Shown: positions 1 through 11,785 of the stretch, piece after piece
Position numbering within the stretch: the stretch's first letter is position 1
Layout: every line of letters begins with the position of its first letter
From: Euonymus europaeus
Lineage: Eukaryota; Streptophyta; Magnoliopsida; Celastrales; Celastraceae
Length of the DNA: 64,000 nt
NCBI GenBank assembly: GCA_963580455.1
Contig: OY756957.1
Location: 25,140,501 to 25,204,500, forward strand
Reading direction: 5' to 3'
Program-made: the position numbers and the translations under genes
Notes under the pieces: model-generated
What the model was told of the DNA's origin: nothing
What the model saw: only the letters and a program-made list of their open reading frames with translations
The model's database searches: none

Positions 1-365
1 ATAATTACAGTCCAAAAGGATCTCATTATCGATATGTGATTATGGAAATAACACTCAAAATGCTCAAAGGGGGGTGGGGGCATCTTTAGTAGCAAAGAGG
101 GTGGAGGAAACAGTCCAAAAGGAACTCATTATCGAAATGTGATAATCACTCAGTGGGCAGGCATCTTTAGTAGTGAAGAGGGGGGATGAATCAAGAGAAC
201 ATACTGACACTCCAAAATGATGTTGTTATCGATATGTGATAATAACAATTACACTCAAAAGACTCAAAGGGGGAGGCATCTTTAGTAGTAAGGGGGCCAA
301 GAGAACATAATTATAGTGATGTGATAATAGTAATCACAACCAAAAGGCTCAACAGGCGGGGGCAT
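1..365. repeat. G-rich minisatellite-like repeat block, left copy
   Basis: Three to four diverged units share a core in which 'caaaaggctcaaagg' is followed by a G run and then 'aggcatctttagtag'. They also carry the phrases 'agtccaaaaggatc' and 'atcgatatgtgat'. The same block recurs at 840-1240 with an offset of about 839 bases, and the same core builds the large array at 5.1-9.45 kb. It lies downstream (minus strand) of decayed SR34-like exons, so it was probably intronic sequence of that gene. No coding potential is seen. Confidence 0.75.
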
Positions 366-2820
366 CTTTAGAGCTAGGACTAAACCGCACACGAACATAT
401 GTCCAAGAAAATGTATTTCAAAACTCAGAGTCCTTTTAAGTTTTTTATCAGCAGAATAAAACTTCAAAATTAACATAGAATTCACACTAATGTAAATTGT
501 AACCAAAAAAATGAAACAACTGGGGGTTGACCAAAAAAAGGTAAAAAAACAAAGAAAACAATGAAATAACATACTGCATACTTCATGATGTCATAGTTTG
601 CGTAGTCCACAACACCTGTTGTGCCAACAAGTCAGCCCCCATCCCACAGAAGGGAAAAAAACACCAAATTTCTTTTGCAATGTCTTACCACTACCATTGT
701 GAAAGACTTGAGAGAAGCAAATATCTCCTACCCGAACCATATAGTCCTGAAATTATCAATCTGTGATAAAAGAAATCATATTCAAAAGGCTCAAGGGGGA
801 AGGCATCTTTAGTAGCAAAAAGAGGGGGACCAAAAGAACATTATTATAGTCCAAAAGGATCTCATTATCGATATGTGATTATGGAAATAACACTCAAAAG
901 GCTCAACGGGGGGAGGCATCTTTAGTAATAAAGAGGGGGAAGAAACAGTCCAAAAGGATCTTATTATCGATACGTGATAATAGAAATAACACTCAAAGGG
1001 GGCAGGCATCTTTAGTAGTGAAGAGGGAGATGAATCAAGAGAACATAATGACAGACCAAAATGATGTTATCGATATGTGACAATAACAATCACACTCAAA
1101 AGACTCAAAGTGGGAGGCATCTTTAGTACCAAGGGGGCTAAGAGAACATAATTATTGTCTAGGACGTTACCGATCAAACAATGTGATAATAGCAATCACA
1201 CTCAAAAGGCTCAAGAGGTGGGGGCATCTTTAGTGCTAGGACTGAACCACACACGAACATACGTCCAAGAGAATGCATTTAAAAACTCAGAGTCGTTTAA
1301 GTTTTTTATCTGCAGAATAAAACTTCAAAATTAGCATTCACACTAATGTAAATTGTAATCAAAAAAATGAAGCAACTGGGGATTGACTTAAAAAAGATAA
1401 ATAACAAAGAAAATAATGAAACAACTTAACAACGTACTGCATACTTCATGACGTCATCGAGTCCATAACACCTGTTGTGCCTGCAAGTCAGCCCCCATCC
1501 CCCAGAAGGGAAAAAAAACAACCAAATTTCTTTTGTAATTGTCTTACCACTACCATCACGAAAGACTTGAAAGAAGCAGATATCTCCTACCCGACACATA
1601 TAGTCCTGAAATAAGATTACATATCATCACTATTTATAACACCAAAAAAACAACCCAATGAAATGAACTACAGTAATCAGTGACAGAAGTCCGAATTTAA
1701 GTTGGGGGTCCAAATAAAAAAAATTCTTAAAACTTTTTTTTTCCTTTCACCATGACTTAAATTGAAATTATTTAAAATGTGCTTGTGAAATCAGACAACA
1801 AAAAGTGTGATGCATTAAAATACAAATGGAAAGAATCCATATAAAGTAAATTGAAACATACACTATTACAGTTGTATACTATTTACGTTTACGTTATCAA
1901 AATTTTGATTTTAAACTAAAAGATTAGGCAATAATTCATAATAAAATTTGCACGCGGAAACGTAATTGTGTGAATGGGCTTATGAGAAAACCAGGATAAC
2001 TGTGTAAATATGGGTTTTAAATTGGTCTGGGGAGAGCATATTGATACAAAATATCGCCACAGAATTTTGGAAACCAATGAACATGAGGCTATTTTTTAAA
2101 AGGCAGGAGGGTCATGCCCCCTTGTTACATAGTCCCGTCACTGCCAATAATTCAAAGAGCCTCAAACACACAGATATAGATCAGTATGAGTGGCAAGAAG
2201 AGAGAGTAGAGGATTAGTATCAGTACAATATCCCCCTTCCAGTACAAAGATTACCTTAAGGTTTTTTCATGAAGCAGAAGAGGGTAGCCCTGTCACCATC
2301 ACTGCATGACAAAGCAAAATTACAAATTAAAGCCAAACAAGTGCAATCCAATAAATCATACACTGCAAGAACATATATGATAATATTTACTATGCACTAC
2401 GATAATCAGATCATCGGGAAACTCCACCACACCACTAGGACTTTCATCGATAGGATGGGGAAAGAGCGGCTAACTTTCGAGCGAATAGTGGTGAAATACT
2501 GAATCTGTTGTTCTTCTCTCACATTGACTTGCCCAACCCTGTCCCAGTGGAATAAAGAACCTAACACAATCCGAGTGAGAAGGAAAAAAGACTAAAACAG
2601 TCAAACAAACATAAAATCAGCACAGATTCAAGAACTCGAATTGCCAAACTAACAAAGAAAAAAACCTGTAGAAATTTCGATTAACCTCTAGAATTTACCA
2701 GTATGAAAATGTCAGCAAGACCTTGCTTCCTTCTATGGAATTGAGGGATGGGTTCGAGACGCAGGAGTATCGTTGAGGCCTGAGGAAAATAGGGTCATAT
2801 ATAATATAAGATAAAAACAT
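366..2820 (-). pseudogene. SR34-type SR splicing factor pseudogene with its 3' exons present twice
   Basis: Read on the minus strand, separated exon-sized pieces match the second RRM of plant SR34/SR30 (ASF/SF2-like) proteins in the right order. About 2395-2440 reads GVSR*SDYR. 2255-2301 reads VMVTGLPSSAS*KNLK, flanked by AG and GT. 1548-1605 reads DYMCRVGDICFFQVFRDGSG. 1438-1480 reads TTGVMD, then a 7-base deletion, then VMKYA. About 1215-1309 reads IKNLNDSEFLNAFSWTYV. The last three exons recur at about 689-746, 575-624 and 366-453, and in that copy the final exon carries a stop (DSEF*NTFSW). Stops at W and R codons and the frameshift make this a pseudogene. The first RRM is missing. 2500-2820 resembles the 5' leader, with a donor near 2699. 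The family's role in constitutive and alternative splicing is known; no function is expected here. The RS tail would lie left of the window. Confidence 0.8.
840..1240. repeat. G-rich minisatellite-like repeat block, second copy
   Basis: This is a near copy of bases 1-370, part of a segmental tandem duplication of roughly 840-860 bases. The duplication also carried three SR34-like exons (1-about 750 against 840-about 1610). Units contain the same 'ggctcaa' plus G-run plus 'aggcatctttagta' core. Confidence 0.75.
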
Positions 2821-2944
2821 CCTTCAAAATTAGGAAAATGCAATTTTGTAAAAACGATATGGGATTTATCTCCATGTGACACTATTAACTCCCTTTCAAA
2901 TTAGGAAATAGTAATTAGGTAATTAGTGTTCAATTAGGAAATAG

Positions 2945-4215
2945 CAAATGATTAGAGCCATACACAATCTTTCGATTAACCCATTCTGCATATTCATCCT
3001 CAAGTATATGTGAGAGATCATCTTGGTGCAATGTAACATGAGGAATGATCCCTACATAATCAATATACAGCATAAAATCAATTGAACAGTAAAAGGAAAT
3101 TAAAGGCATCCTCTTGCTTGGATTTTCAAAGTACTTTTACTAGGTTGGAGTACACATTCCCTCCATTATATCAATAAAATGCAACTATTTCCATTTTAAT
3201 TGGAGGTTTGGGCTTAACCATACTTAACAAGTTCATTGATGAGTTTGTTGTAATACTGCAAACCCTTGGGTTAACAAGTCCCCATCCATCTGAGGGAGAA
3301 AACACAAAAATTAGAGATTTAGATTTTAGGAAGGAATATTTGCTTGCTTTTTTGCATGTTAGGCACTAGTGGGTTAGTTTGGAGACCATACTCGAAATAA
3401 GCTTGACCAAGAAATGGAAAACCGGTAGGACTTTAGCCTTGTATCCACCGTGAGCTGGACATCTTTCTGCAAGAAACACACGAAACTAATCAATTAGCAT
3501 TTATAGATCCACAAAAATCTATGGTACTATAAAAATACCTGGAAAGTAATGATTGTAAGTGTTGCATTTTTAGATACCTTGTACATGCTATATCTTGAAT
3601 TTCATTTGCATTTCCTAAAATTGTTGATTCAGATAATCAACCACTTCATAGTTTTAATCCCTCTCTAATGCAGGAGTAGGATGGGAGAACTCTTAGTATT
3701 TGGGATACTTTCATTCACAAGAGTAGATAATTTCATAACTTCTCATCTCTATTAGAATTACGATCATATAACTCTTTTTTAAGTATCGGGCATTACATTT
3801 TTAGAATCTTTTTTACTGTTGATTTAAAATTTTGAGCTACTGCAATACTAAAAATGTAATTCCCGATACTTAAAAGGAGTTATATGATCGTAACTCACAT
3901 GGAGATGAGAAGTTATGAAATTATCTACCCTTGTGAATGAAAGTATCCCAAATGCTAGGAGTTCTCCTCTTTAGCTGCTCCTTCAACCTTTCACACGTAG
4001 AACGTGCAATTCTAAGCAATATCCATCACCACAGTAATCTTTAACCATTAATTTACGGCATTTGTGCAGAATCATTGCTTTTCTAATTATAAATTGATAA
4101 AGATTGAAAATAAAATAAAATAAAATCATGAGAAACAATTAACACGTATTCTAACTTGATAAGCTGAGGTTCCTGCCTCTAAATTCAAAGCCAGGTGGGA
4201 ATCCTCTCTGCCATA
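2945..4215 (-). pseudogene. GH1 beta-glucosidase pseudogene (5' half only)
   Basis: Minus-strand pieces match plant glycoside hydrolase family 1 in order. About 4145-4205 reads FPPGFEF, then one extra base, then AGTSAYQ. About 3926-3996 reads VEGAAKE followed by TPSIWDTFIHKG. About 3400-3465 reads DVQLTVDTRLKSYRFSISWS. About 3230-3300 reads VNP, then a one-base loss, then KGLQYYNKLINELVKYG. About 2950-3055 reads GIIPHVTLHQDDL followed by LEDEYAEWVNRKIV. The AYQ/VEGA exon junction is typical of plant GH1 genes. The third exon and everything with the catalytic residues (TFNEP acid/base, ENG nucleophile) are absent, and two frameshifts are visible. The active gene hydrolyses beta-glucosides; this copy cannot. 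An inverted copy of exon 2 sits inside it (see 3672-3980). Confidence 0.8.
3672..3980. repeat. Inverted duplication of a GH1 exon and intron (long hairpin)
   Basis: The left arm (about 3684-3811) and right arm (about 3850-3967) are close to perfect inverted copies separated by about 38 bases. Both arms carry the coding stretch T-(L/P)-S-I-W-D-T-F-I-H-K and the adjoining intron. The right arm reads in the minus orientation of the surrounding GH1 pseudogene; the left arm is flipped to plus. A transcript through it would fold into a stem of about 120 bp. Confidence 0.85.
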
Positions 4216-4219
4216 GTGC

Positions 4220-5100
4220 TTTACACCAAAGACTAGTAGAGTACTGTTACTGCTAAATACAGTGATCTACACCAAAGACTACTGCTAGATTTAGCAGGAT
4301 AACGAGTTCATTCCCAGTTCGACTTCACCTGAAACAACACTTGCTCCGTTCAAAAATGAGAGAAAGTGCAAGCACATCTTTTAAGAGGAACAAAGTAACC
4401 TGGCCATTGACAGATACAGAGGGACAATTTGATTGATTCTCAATGAGTCAATTACAACATGCATGGTAACTTTTAGAGTCTCACGCCACAGTAGAACAAA
4501 ATGCATTACAAGTTACTCTGTAATCACCCAACAAATCATAAGATTTTATATTTTCCATTTGATGTAATGATGTCAAATGGATCATTCATCAAAGATCATA
4601 TTAGAAAAGGAATAAATCACACACAGCATAATAGTATGAGTGAAGCAGCAGGAATTTCCATGCTGCGGTGGTGGGGCCATCCTCGTATCTCATCAAGGCA
4701 AGATCCCATCACAACAGCATAGTCATGTCCTTGAAGTAGAGTCGGGCTAATAGTTTACTGTTCAACAATTAATGTGGTCGTGAGTTTTATACAGGAGTCA
4801 AGAATGTAAATATCTTGCCTTAGAGCTCATATTACAGGAAAAACAACATCAAAAGTTTACAGCAATAAAAAAACATTGAGAAAAAATCTCATAGTTTTCG
4901 TTGTAAGTCGCTAACTACTTTCATGATTATTGAGCCAAGACACTAATCAATGGGCCATGTAATAGTGAAATGCCGAATGCATTTCTCCAAAAGCTTCAAC
5001 AAACCACAAAGGTACATAAGTTACTAAACCAGTTCAAAATTTTTATTTACTACCAGTGCTTGGACAATTTTTACAGGGAAGGAGCAATTGCGCACTAATC
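4220..5100. other. Unassigned sequence
   Basis: No gene, transposon terminus or recognisable repeat was found on either strand. Short ORFs here have no family resemblance that I can see. Confidence 0.5.
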
Positions 5101-5109
5101 TCTAAAAGA

Positions 5110-8100
5110 TGTTCCAACAATTTTTCAAACCCCAACAGCACTACAATCGCTTCACTTTCAGTTTGTGTAGATCATTTTTGCATGCAGGCTCATCTGAACT
5201 ATACACACATCTTCTGACAAACTCCTCATGCATCTATTATAAAAGCTGTCATTATGAGCTGAAGATACCTCAAATGTTCTTAGCTTGGATATGCAGAGGA
5301 AAAGAATGCTATTTTGAGATCAAAAAAATATATAGAAACAGAGACGAACATGTTTGCCATTCTCCCCACGATTAAATAATGTGCTTCAAGATATGAGAAT
5401 TAAACAGAAAAACTCGAGAGTTCAGAAAGGAACTCTCAACACCCTCATTGTTCCTCAACATTTAAACCCAACAATAACTTAATAACAGTCCAAAAAGAGC
5501 TCGCTATGGATCATATGATGTTATAATAACAATCACACACACTCATTGTTCCTCAACATTTAAACCCAACAATAACATAATAACAGTCCAAAAAGAGCTC
5601 GCTATGGATCATATGATGTTGTAATAACAATCACACACAAAAAACTCAGATGGGGGAGGCACCTTTAGTAGCAAACGGGAGGAGGACCAAGAGAACATAA
5701 TTACAGCCCATAATAATCTTGTTTATGGATCTGTGATAATAGCAATCACACTCAAAAGGCTCAAAGGAGGGTAGGTACCTTTAATAGCAAAGCAGGGGAG
5801 GGATCAAGAGAATAGAATTATAGTTTGTGTACATCATATTTCATGCTGGCTCCTATGCACTATACATGCATCTTTTGACAATCTCCTCGTATGCATCTAT
5901 TATAAAAGTTTTCATTATGAACTGAAGATTAACATCTTCAAATGTTTTTAACTTGGATATGAAGAGAAAAAGGAAGATATCGTGAGATAAAATAAATATA
6001 TAGAAACGGAGATGAACATGATTGCCATTCTCTCCTACAAGTAAATAATGTGCTTCAAGAGAAGAGAATTAAACAGCAAAACTTTCAGACAGGAACTCTC
6101 AACACCCTCATTGTTTCTCAGCATTCAAACCCAACGGTAATATAATAACAGTCCAAAAGAATCTCGCTATCGATAAGATGATGTGATATAACAATCACAA
6201 CCAAAAAGCTCAAAGTGGGGAAGCACCTTTGGTAGCAAAAGGGAGGAGGGCCAAGAGAACATAATTGCAGTCTATAATAATCTCGTTTATGGATCTGCCA
6301 TAATAGTAATCACCCTCAAAAGGCTCAAAGGGGTGAGGCACCTTTGGTAGCAAAAGTTGGGGAGGAACCAAGAGAACATAATTACAGTTTGTGTACATCA
6401 TATTTCATGCAGACTCATCTGCACTATATATACATCTTCTTGCAATCTTCTCATATGCGCATATTATAAAAGCTGTCATTATGAACTGAAGATTATCACT
6501 TTCAAATATTCATAACTTGGATATGAAGAGAAAAGAGAAGATATTGTGAGATAAAATAAATGTATAGAAATGGAGACGAACATGATTGATTCTCTCCCAC
6601 AGTTAAATAAAGTGCTTCAAGAGATGAGAATTAAACAGTAAAACTCGAGAGTTCAGCTAGGAATTGTCAACATTCTCATTGTTCCTCGGTATTCAAACCC
6701 AACAATCACATAATAATAGTCCAAAAGGATCTCGTTATCGATTAGATGATGTGATAATAACAATCACACTCAAAAAGCTCAAAGGGGGGAGGCACCTTTA
6801 GTAGCAAAAGGGGGAGGGACCAAGAGAACATAATTACAGTCCATAATAATCTCATTTATGGATCTGTGAGAATAGCAATTGCACTCAAAAGGCTCAAAGC
6901 GGGGGAGGCACCTTTAGTAGCGAAAGGGGGGGAGGGACCAAGAGAATATAATTACAATTTGTGTACATCATATTTCATTCTAGCTCATCACATAATAATA
7001 GTCCAATGGATCACAAATCACAATAGATCAGATTATGTGATAATAACAATCACGCCCAAAAAGCTCAAGGTGGGGAGGCACCCTTAGTAGCAAAAATGGG
7101 GGGAGGGACCAAGAGGATATAATTACAGTCCATAATAATCTCATTTATGGATCTGTGATAATAGCAATCGCACTCCAAAGGCTCAAAGGGGAGGGAGGGA
7201 CCAAGAGAATATAATTACAATTTGTGTACATCATATTTCATGCCAGCTCATCACATAATAATAGTCCAAAGGATCTCGCTATCGATCAGATTATGTGATA
7301 ATAACAATCACATCCAAAAAAGCTCAAAGTGGGGACGCACCCTTAGTAGCAAAAATGGGGCTAGGGACCAAGAGAACATAATTACAGTCCATAATATTCT
7401 CATTTATGGATCGTGATAATAGCAATCGCACTCAAAAGGCTCAAAGGGGGGGGGGAGGCACCTGTAGTAGCAAAAGGGGGAGGGACCAAGAGAGTATAAT
7501 TACAATTTGTGTACATCATATTTCATGCAAACTCATCATATAATAATAGTCCAAAGGATCCCGCTATCGATCAAATTATGTGATAATAACACACACCCAT
7601 AAAGCTCAAAGTGGAGAGGCACCCTCAGTAGCAAATGGGTGGAGGGAAAAAAAAACATAATTACAGTCCATAATAATCTCATTTATAAATCTGTGATAAT
7701 AGCAATCACACTCAAAAGGCTCAAAGGGGGGGGGACACCTTTAGTAGCTGTCATTATGAACTGAAGATTATCACTTTCAAATATTCTTAACTTGGATATG
7801 AAGAGAAAAGAGAAGATATTGTGAGATAAAATAAATATATAGAAACGGAGACGAACATGATTTTCATTCTCTCCCACAGTTGAATAATGTCCTTCAAGAG
7901 ATGAGAATTAAACAGTAAAACTTGAGAGTTCAGCAAGGAACCCTCAACACCGTCATTGTTCCTACAAAAGGGGAGGGACCAAGAGAACATAATTATAATC
8001 CATAATAATCTCATTTATGGATCTAAGATGATAGCAATAACACTCAAAAAAATCAAGGAGGGGGGGGGGGCGTGAGGCACCTTTCGTAGCAAAAGGAGGC

Positions 8101-9450
8101 AAAAGGGGGGAGGGACCAAGAGAATATAATTATAGTTTGTGTACATCGTATTTCATGTTAGCTCATCACATAATAACAGTTCAAAGGATCTCACTATCTA
8201 TCAAATTATGTGACAATAACAATTACACCCAAAAAGCTCAAAGTGGGGAGGCACCCATAGTAGCAAAATGGGGGAGAGGGACCAAGAGAACATAATTACA
8301 GTCCATAATAATCTCATTTATGAATATGTGATAATAAATCCCACTCAAAAGGCTCAAGGGGGGGAGGCACCTTTAGTAGCAAAAGGGGGGAGGGACCAGA
8401 AGAATATAATTACAGTTTGTGTACATCATATTTCATGCCAGCTCATCACATAATAATAGTCCAAAGGATCTCGCTATCGATCAGATTATGTGATAATAAC
8501 AATCACACCCAAAAAGTTCAAAGTGGGGAGGCACCCTTAGTAGCAAAATGGGGGGAGGGACCAAGAGAACATAATTACAGTCCATAATAATCTCATTTTA
8601 AATCTGTGATAATAACAATCACACTCAAAAGGCTCAAAGGGGGGAGGCACCTTTAGTAGCAAAAGTGGTGGAGGGACCACGAGAATATAATTATAGTTTG
8701 TGTACATCATATTTCATGTCAGCTCATCACATAATAACAGTCCAAAGGATCTCGCTATCGATCAAATTATGTGACAATAACAATTACACCCAAAAATCTC
8801 AAAGTGGGGAGGCACCCATAGTAGCAAAATGGGGAGAGGGACCAAGAGAACATAATTACAGTCTATAATAATCTCATTTATGGATATGTGATAATAAATC
8901 CCACTCAAAAGGCTCAAGGGGGCGGGAGGCACCTTTAGTAGCAAAAGGGGGGAGGGACCAGGAGAATATAATTACAGTTTGTGTACATCATATTTCATGC
9001 CAGCTCATCACATAATAATAGTCCAAAGGATCTCGCTATCGATCAGATTATGTGATAATAACAATCACACCCAAAAAGTTCAAAGTGGAGAGGCACCCTT
9101 AGTAGCAAAATGGGGGGAGGGACCAAGAGAACATAATTACAGTCCATAATAATCTCATTTATAAATATGTGATAATAGCAATCACACTCAAAAGGCTCAA
9201 AGGGGGGAGGCACCTTTAGTAGCAAAAGTGGTGGAGGGACCAAGAGAACATAATTACAGTTTTTGTACATCATATTTCATGCAGGCTCCTCTGCATTATA
9301 TGCATCTTTCGACAATCTTCTTGTACGCATCTAATATAATTACAGTCTTAAGTAATCTCATTTATCCATCTGTGATAAAAGCAATTGTGCTCAAAAGGCT
9401 CAAAGAGGGAGGCATCATTAGTAATAAAAATTCGTATGCACAAACTTAAT
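5110..9450. repeat. Large minisatellite / higher-order repeat array
   Basis: Two interleaved unit types repeat many times. One holds 'ataattacagtccataataa', 'ctcatttatggatctgtga' and a G-rich core ending 'aggcacctttagtagcaaaa' followed by a further G run. The other starts 'tttgtgtacatcatatttca' and holds 'aggatctcgctatcgatca'. The phrase 'tttgtgtacatcatatttca' occurs near 5822, 6388, 6958, 7222, 7507, 8137, 8417, 8698, 8977 and 9259, so the period is about 280 bases in the right half. A further block of about 370 bases (ataaaagctgtcattatgaa and onward) recurs near 5230, 5900, 6470 and 7745. G runs of 5 to 13 bases are all on the plus strand. Open reading frames in it are repeat artefacts. Confidence 0.9.
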
Positions 9451-10345
9451 TGTATGAATGGGCTTATGAGAAAACCAGAATAACTGTGTAAATGTGGGCT
9501 TTAAATTGGACTACGGAGGGCATGTTGATACACAATATTAGCACAAAATTTCTGTAATCAATGAACATGGAGCAATTTTCGAAAAAGCAGGAGGGGCATG
9601 ACCCCCATTTGTCTCAACGTAGTTCCGCACTGCCAATAACTCAAGAACCTCAAGCACACAGATAGAGATCTGCATGAGTGGCAAGAAGAGAAAGTGGAGG
9701 ATTAGAATCAGTACAATATCCCCCTTCCAGTACAAATATCACCTTAAGGTCTTGCCATGAAGCAGAAGAGAGTAGCCCAGTCACGACAAATGAGAATTAC
9801 AAATGAAAGCCACACAGATCATCCCAATATGCAAAAACATATATGTACTATGCAACTAGATAATCAGATCGCTGGAAAACTCCACCACGCCCACTGGGAC
9901 TGCTGCCATGACTCAAAAAAATAGAGCTCAAAATACGGGATTAGGAATCCCGTCTTTTATGCATTTGGAACGGTACCTTGTGATTAGCTTTTGTCAGTAC
10001 ATCGATGGGAAGGGGAAAGAGGGGCTAAATTTCGAGCGAAGAGTGTCAAATCCGTTGTTCTTCTCTCAGATTGAGTTGATCAACCCTGTCCTGATGGGAT
10101 AAAAACCCTAACACAATCGGAGCGAGACAAAAACAAAAAAAGAAGAAGATTAAAACAGTCGAACGCGAATAAAACCAGCACAGAATCGCTAAACCAACAA
10201 AGGAGAAAAAAATAGTAGAAATTTCAATTAACTTCTAGAGTTTACCTGGATCGCAATGTCGGCAAGAACCTGCTTCCGTCGAGGTATTGGAGGGATTTGG
10301 AAAAGCGGAAGTACCGTTGAGGGAGATAGGGTCTTCTACAAGAAA
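9425..10345 (-). pseudogene. SR34-type splicing factor pseudogene, second copy (5' part)
   Basis: This block is a diverged duplicate of 1941-2820. On the minus strand, about 9855-9895 reads SPSGRGGVFQRSDY. About 9738-9790 reads VVTGL, one changed residue, then SSASWQDLK before a GT donor, so the W and QDLK lost in the other copy are kept here. 10246-10340 resembles a 5' leader exon ending in a CAG/GTAAAC donor. The next exons (the DHM...FRDGSG exon onward) are not found downstream; the minisatellite array begins instead near 9420. The first RRM is absent. It is therefore a truncated pseudogene, less decayed than the 0.4-2.8 kb copy. Confidence 0.75.
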
Positions 10346-11500
10346 CACACTTCCTAATTAAATTAGGAATGGGCAATATGGTAAAAATGATGCGGGATAG
10401 TCCAAAAAAACTCATTTCAAATTAGGTTAGGACAACTTTTGTTAAAATGACTCACGTAGTCCTGTGTGAGTTAACTTCCTTTAAAATTAGAAAAGGGTAA
10501 TCTGGTCAAATTGAAACGAGAGTTATCCTTTGAGACTTTAATAACTTCCTTTCAAATTAGGAAAGACCAATCTCTGGTGTGAAAAATAAGTTTATAGGGA
10601 ATCTTGATATGGAATTAAAAAAAAAAGTCAATTCGATATCATATGAACCTTCATTCTACCAATCCAAAAATAACAACCAGCTCTGTTGAGACCGATATAC
10701 CACATTTATTGAGTAAATATCAACCAAGTAATATATGTGGTGTGAAGTTCACACCTTTCAAGTCAATAAATCCTTTTCTTTTTTTAACTTAAGTGAGTTG
10801 GACTTTTATTTATAATAGCTCGATTTATTTAGTGAGTTGAATTTTGACCATTTCTAAACTAGACTATGGAAAAATAAAGTCGTATGTATCTAATATATAT
10901 GCGAAAATTGGACCGGATAATATTATTGATACTATGGGGATGTCAATTTGTCATGAGTCCAAAATAAATAAATTAACAATAAATTTTTTATGGACATTGA
11001 AAATAAAGTGAGGGGCAACCCTCCAATATCAAATATTGTCTCAAACTAAACACGAGCTAGATTAACCTCGAATCTTTCTCTACGAAGACCTAATGATTGG
11101 ATATTTAAAGAGGTTCAAAATATTTAATTAGTCTAGAATTCTCAAGTATCAAAGGAAAGACTTATCAACTCAATCGGTCATGGGCGGAACATCCAAAGGG
11201 CAAGGGCCCCCATCCCCCGCCCCCTAATCATTTTAATTTTTTTTAATAGTAATATATTTAAAATAAGGTTTCTATTAGAGGTATTAAAGAAAAGGTCTCA
11301 AAAAATATGAATCTCTAATGGGCTTACATTATAACATAATCAATGGGTTTAAACAAAGTCCGAAGTTCCAAACAAAGTTCAAACCAAAGCTCATGATTAA
11401 TGAACTTAATTCTATGTCTCAAAACCACGGCCCAAACATATATTTTTGTCTCAATATCACAAACCATAACCTAATTTTTGCATGGTTCTTCGTGTTGAAA
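10346..11500. other. AT-rich intergenic sequence
   Basis: No coding exon was recognised. Short direct phrases such as 'caaattaggaa' recur between 10350 and 10570. One GC-rich patch at 11180-11225 is not assignable. Confidence 0.5.
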
Positions 11501-11504
11501 TGGT

Positions 11505-11700
11505 GGTTGCTGAAACTTGAGTTCATACTCGATCATAAATGATTTATACTCAATGAAAAATTGTCAAGCATAACTTAAATGACTATTTTTTACTATCTTG
11601 GATATTGTATATTTTAGTTTATGATATATAATTTAATGACAATATGAATATTTGCTTATCGAACACTTTTTCGTAACCTCACTAAAACCCTTTGGTCCAC
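11505..11700. repeat. Flanking repeat, left copy
   Basis: This diverged repeat of about 200 bases contains 'actcgatcataaat' and 'aatatttgcttat'. It recurs in the same orientation at about 12905-13045. The two copies bracket the aldose 1-epimerase pseudogene. Confidence 0.55.
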
Positions 11701-11785
11701 CTGAATTCACAGTACAAGTAAACTGTATTAGCAGTTTTGACTTAATCAAAATGAAAATGTTGTGTTAGGGTTTGAGTTAATGTAC

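Noticed and set aside
621..812. Plus-strand ORF with cation-rich sequence
   Set aside because: It is antisense to SR34-like exon remnants and the repeat block.
5110..9450. CRISPR-like array
   Set aside because: Units are long, diverged and G-rich with no constant short repeat and unique spacers, and the host is a plant; this is a minisatellite.
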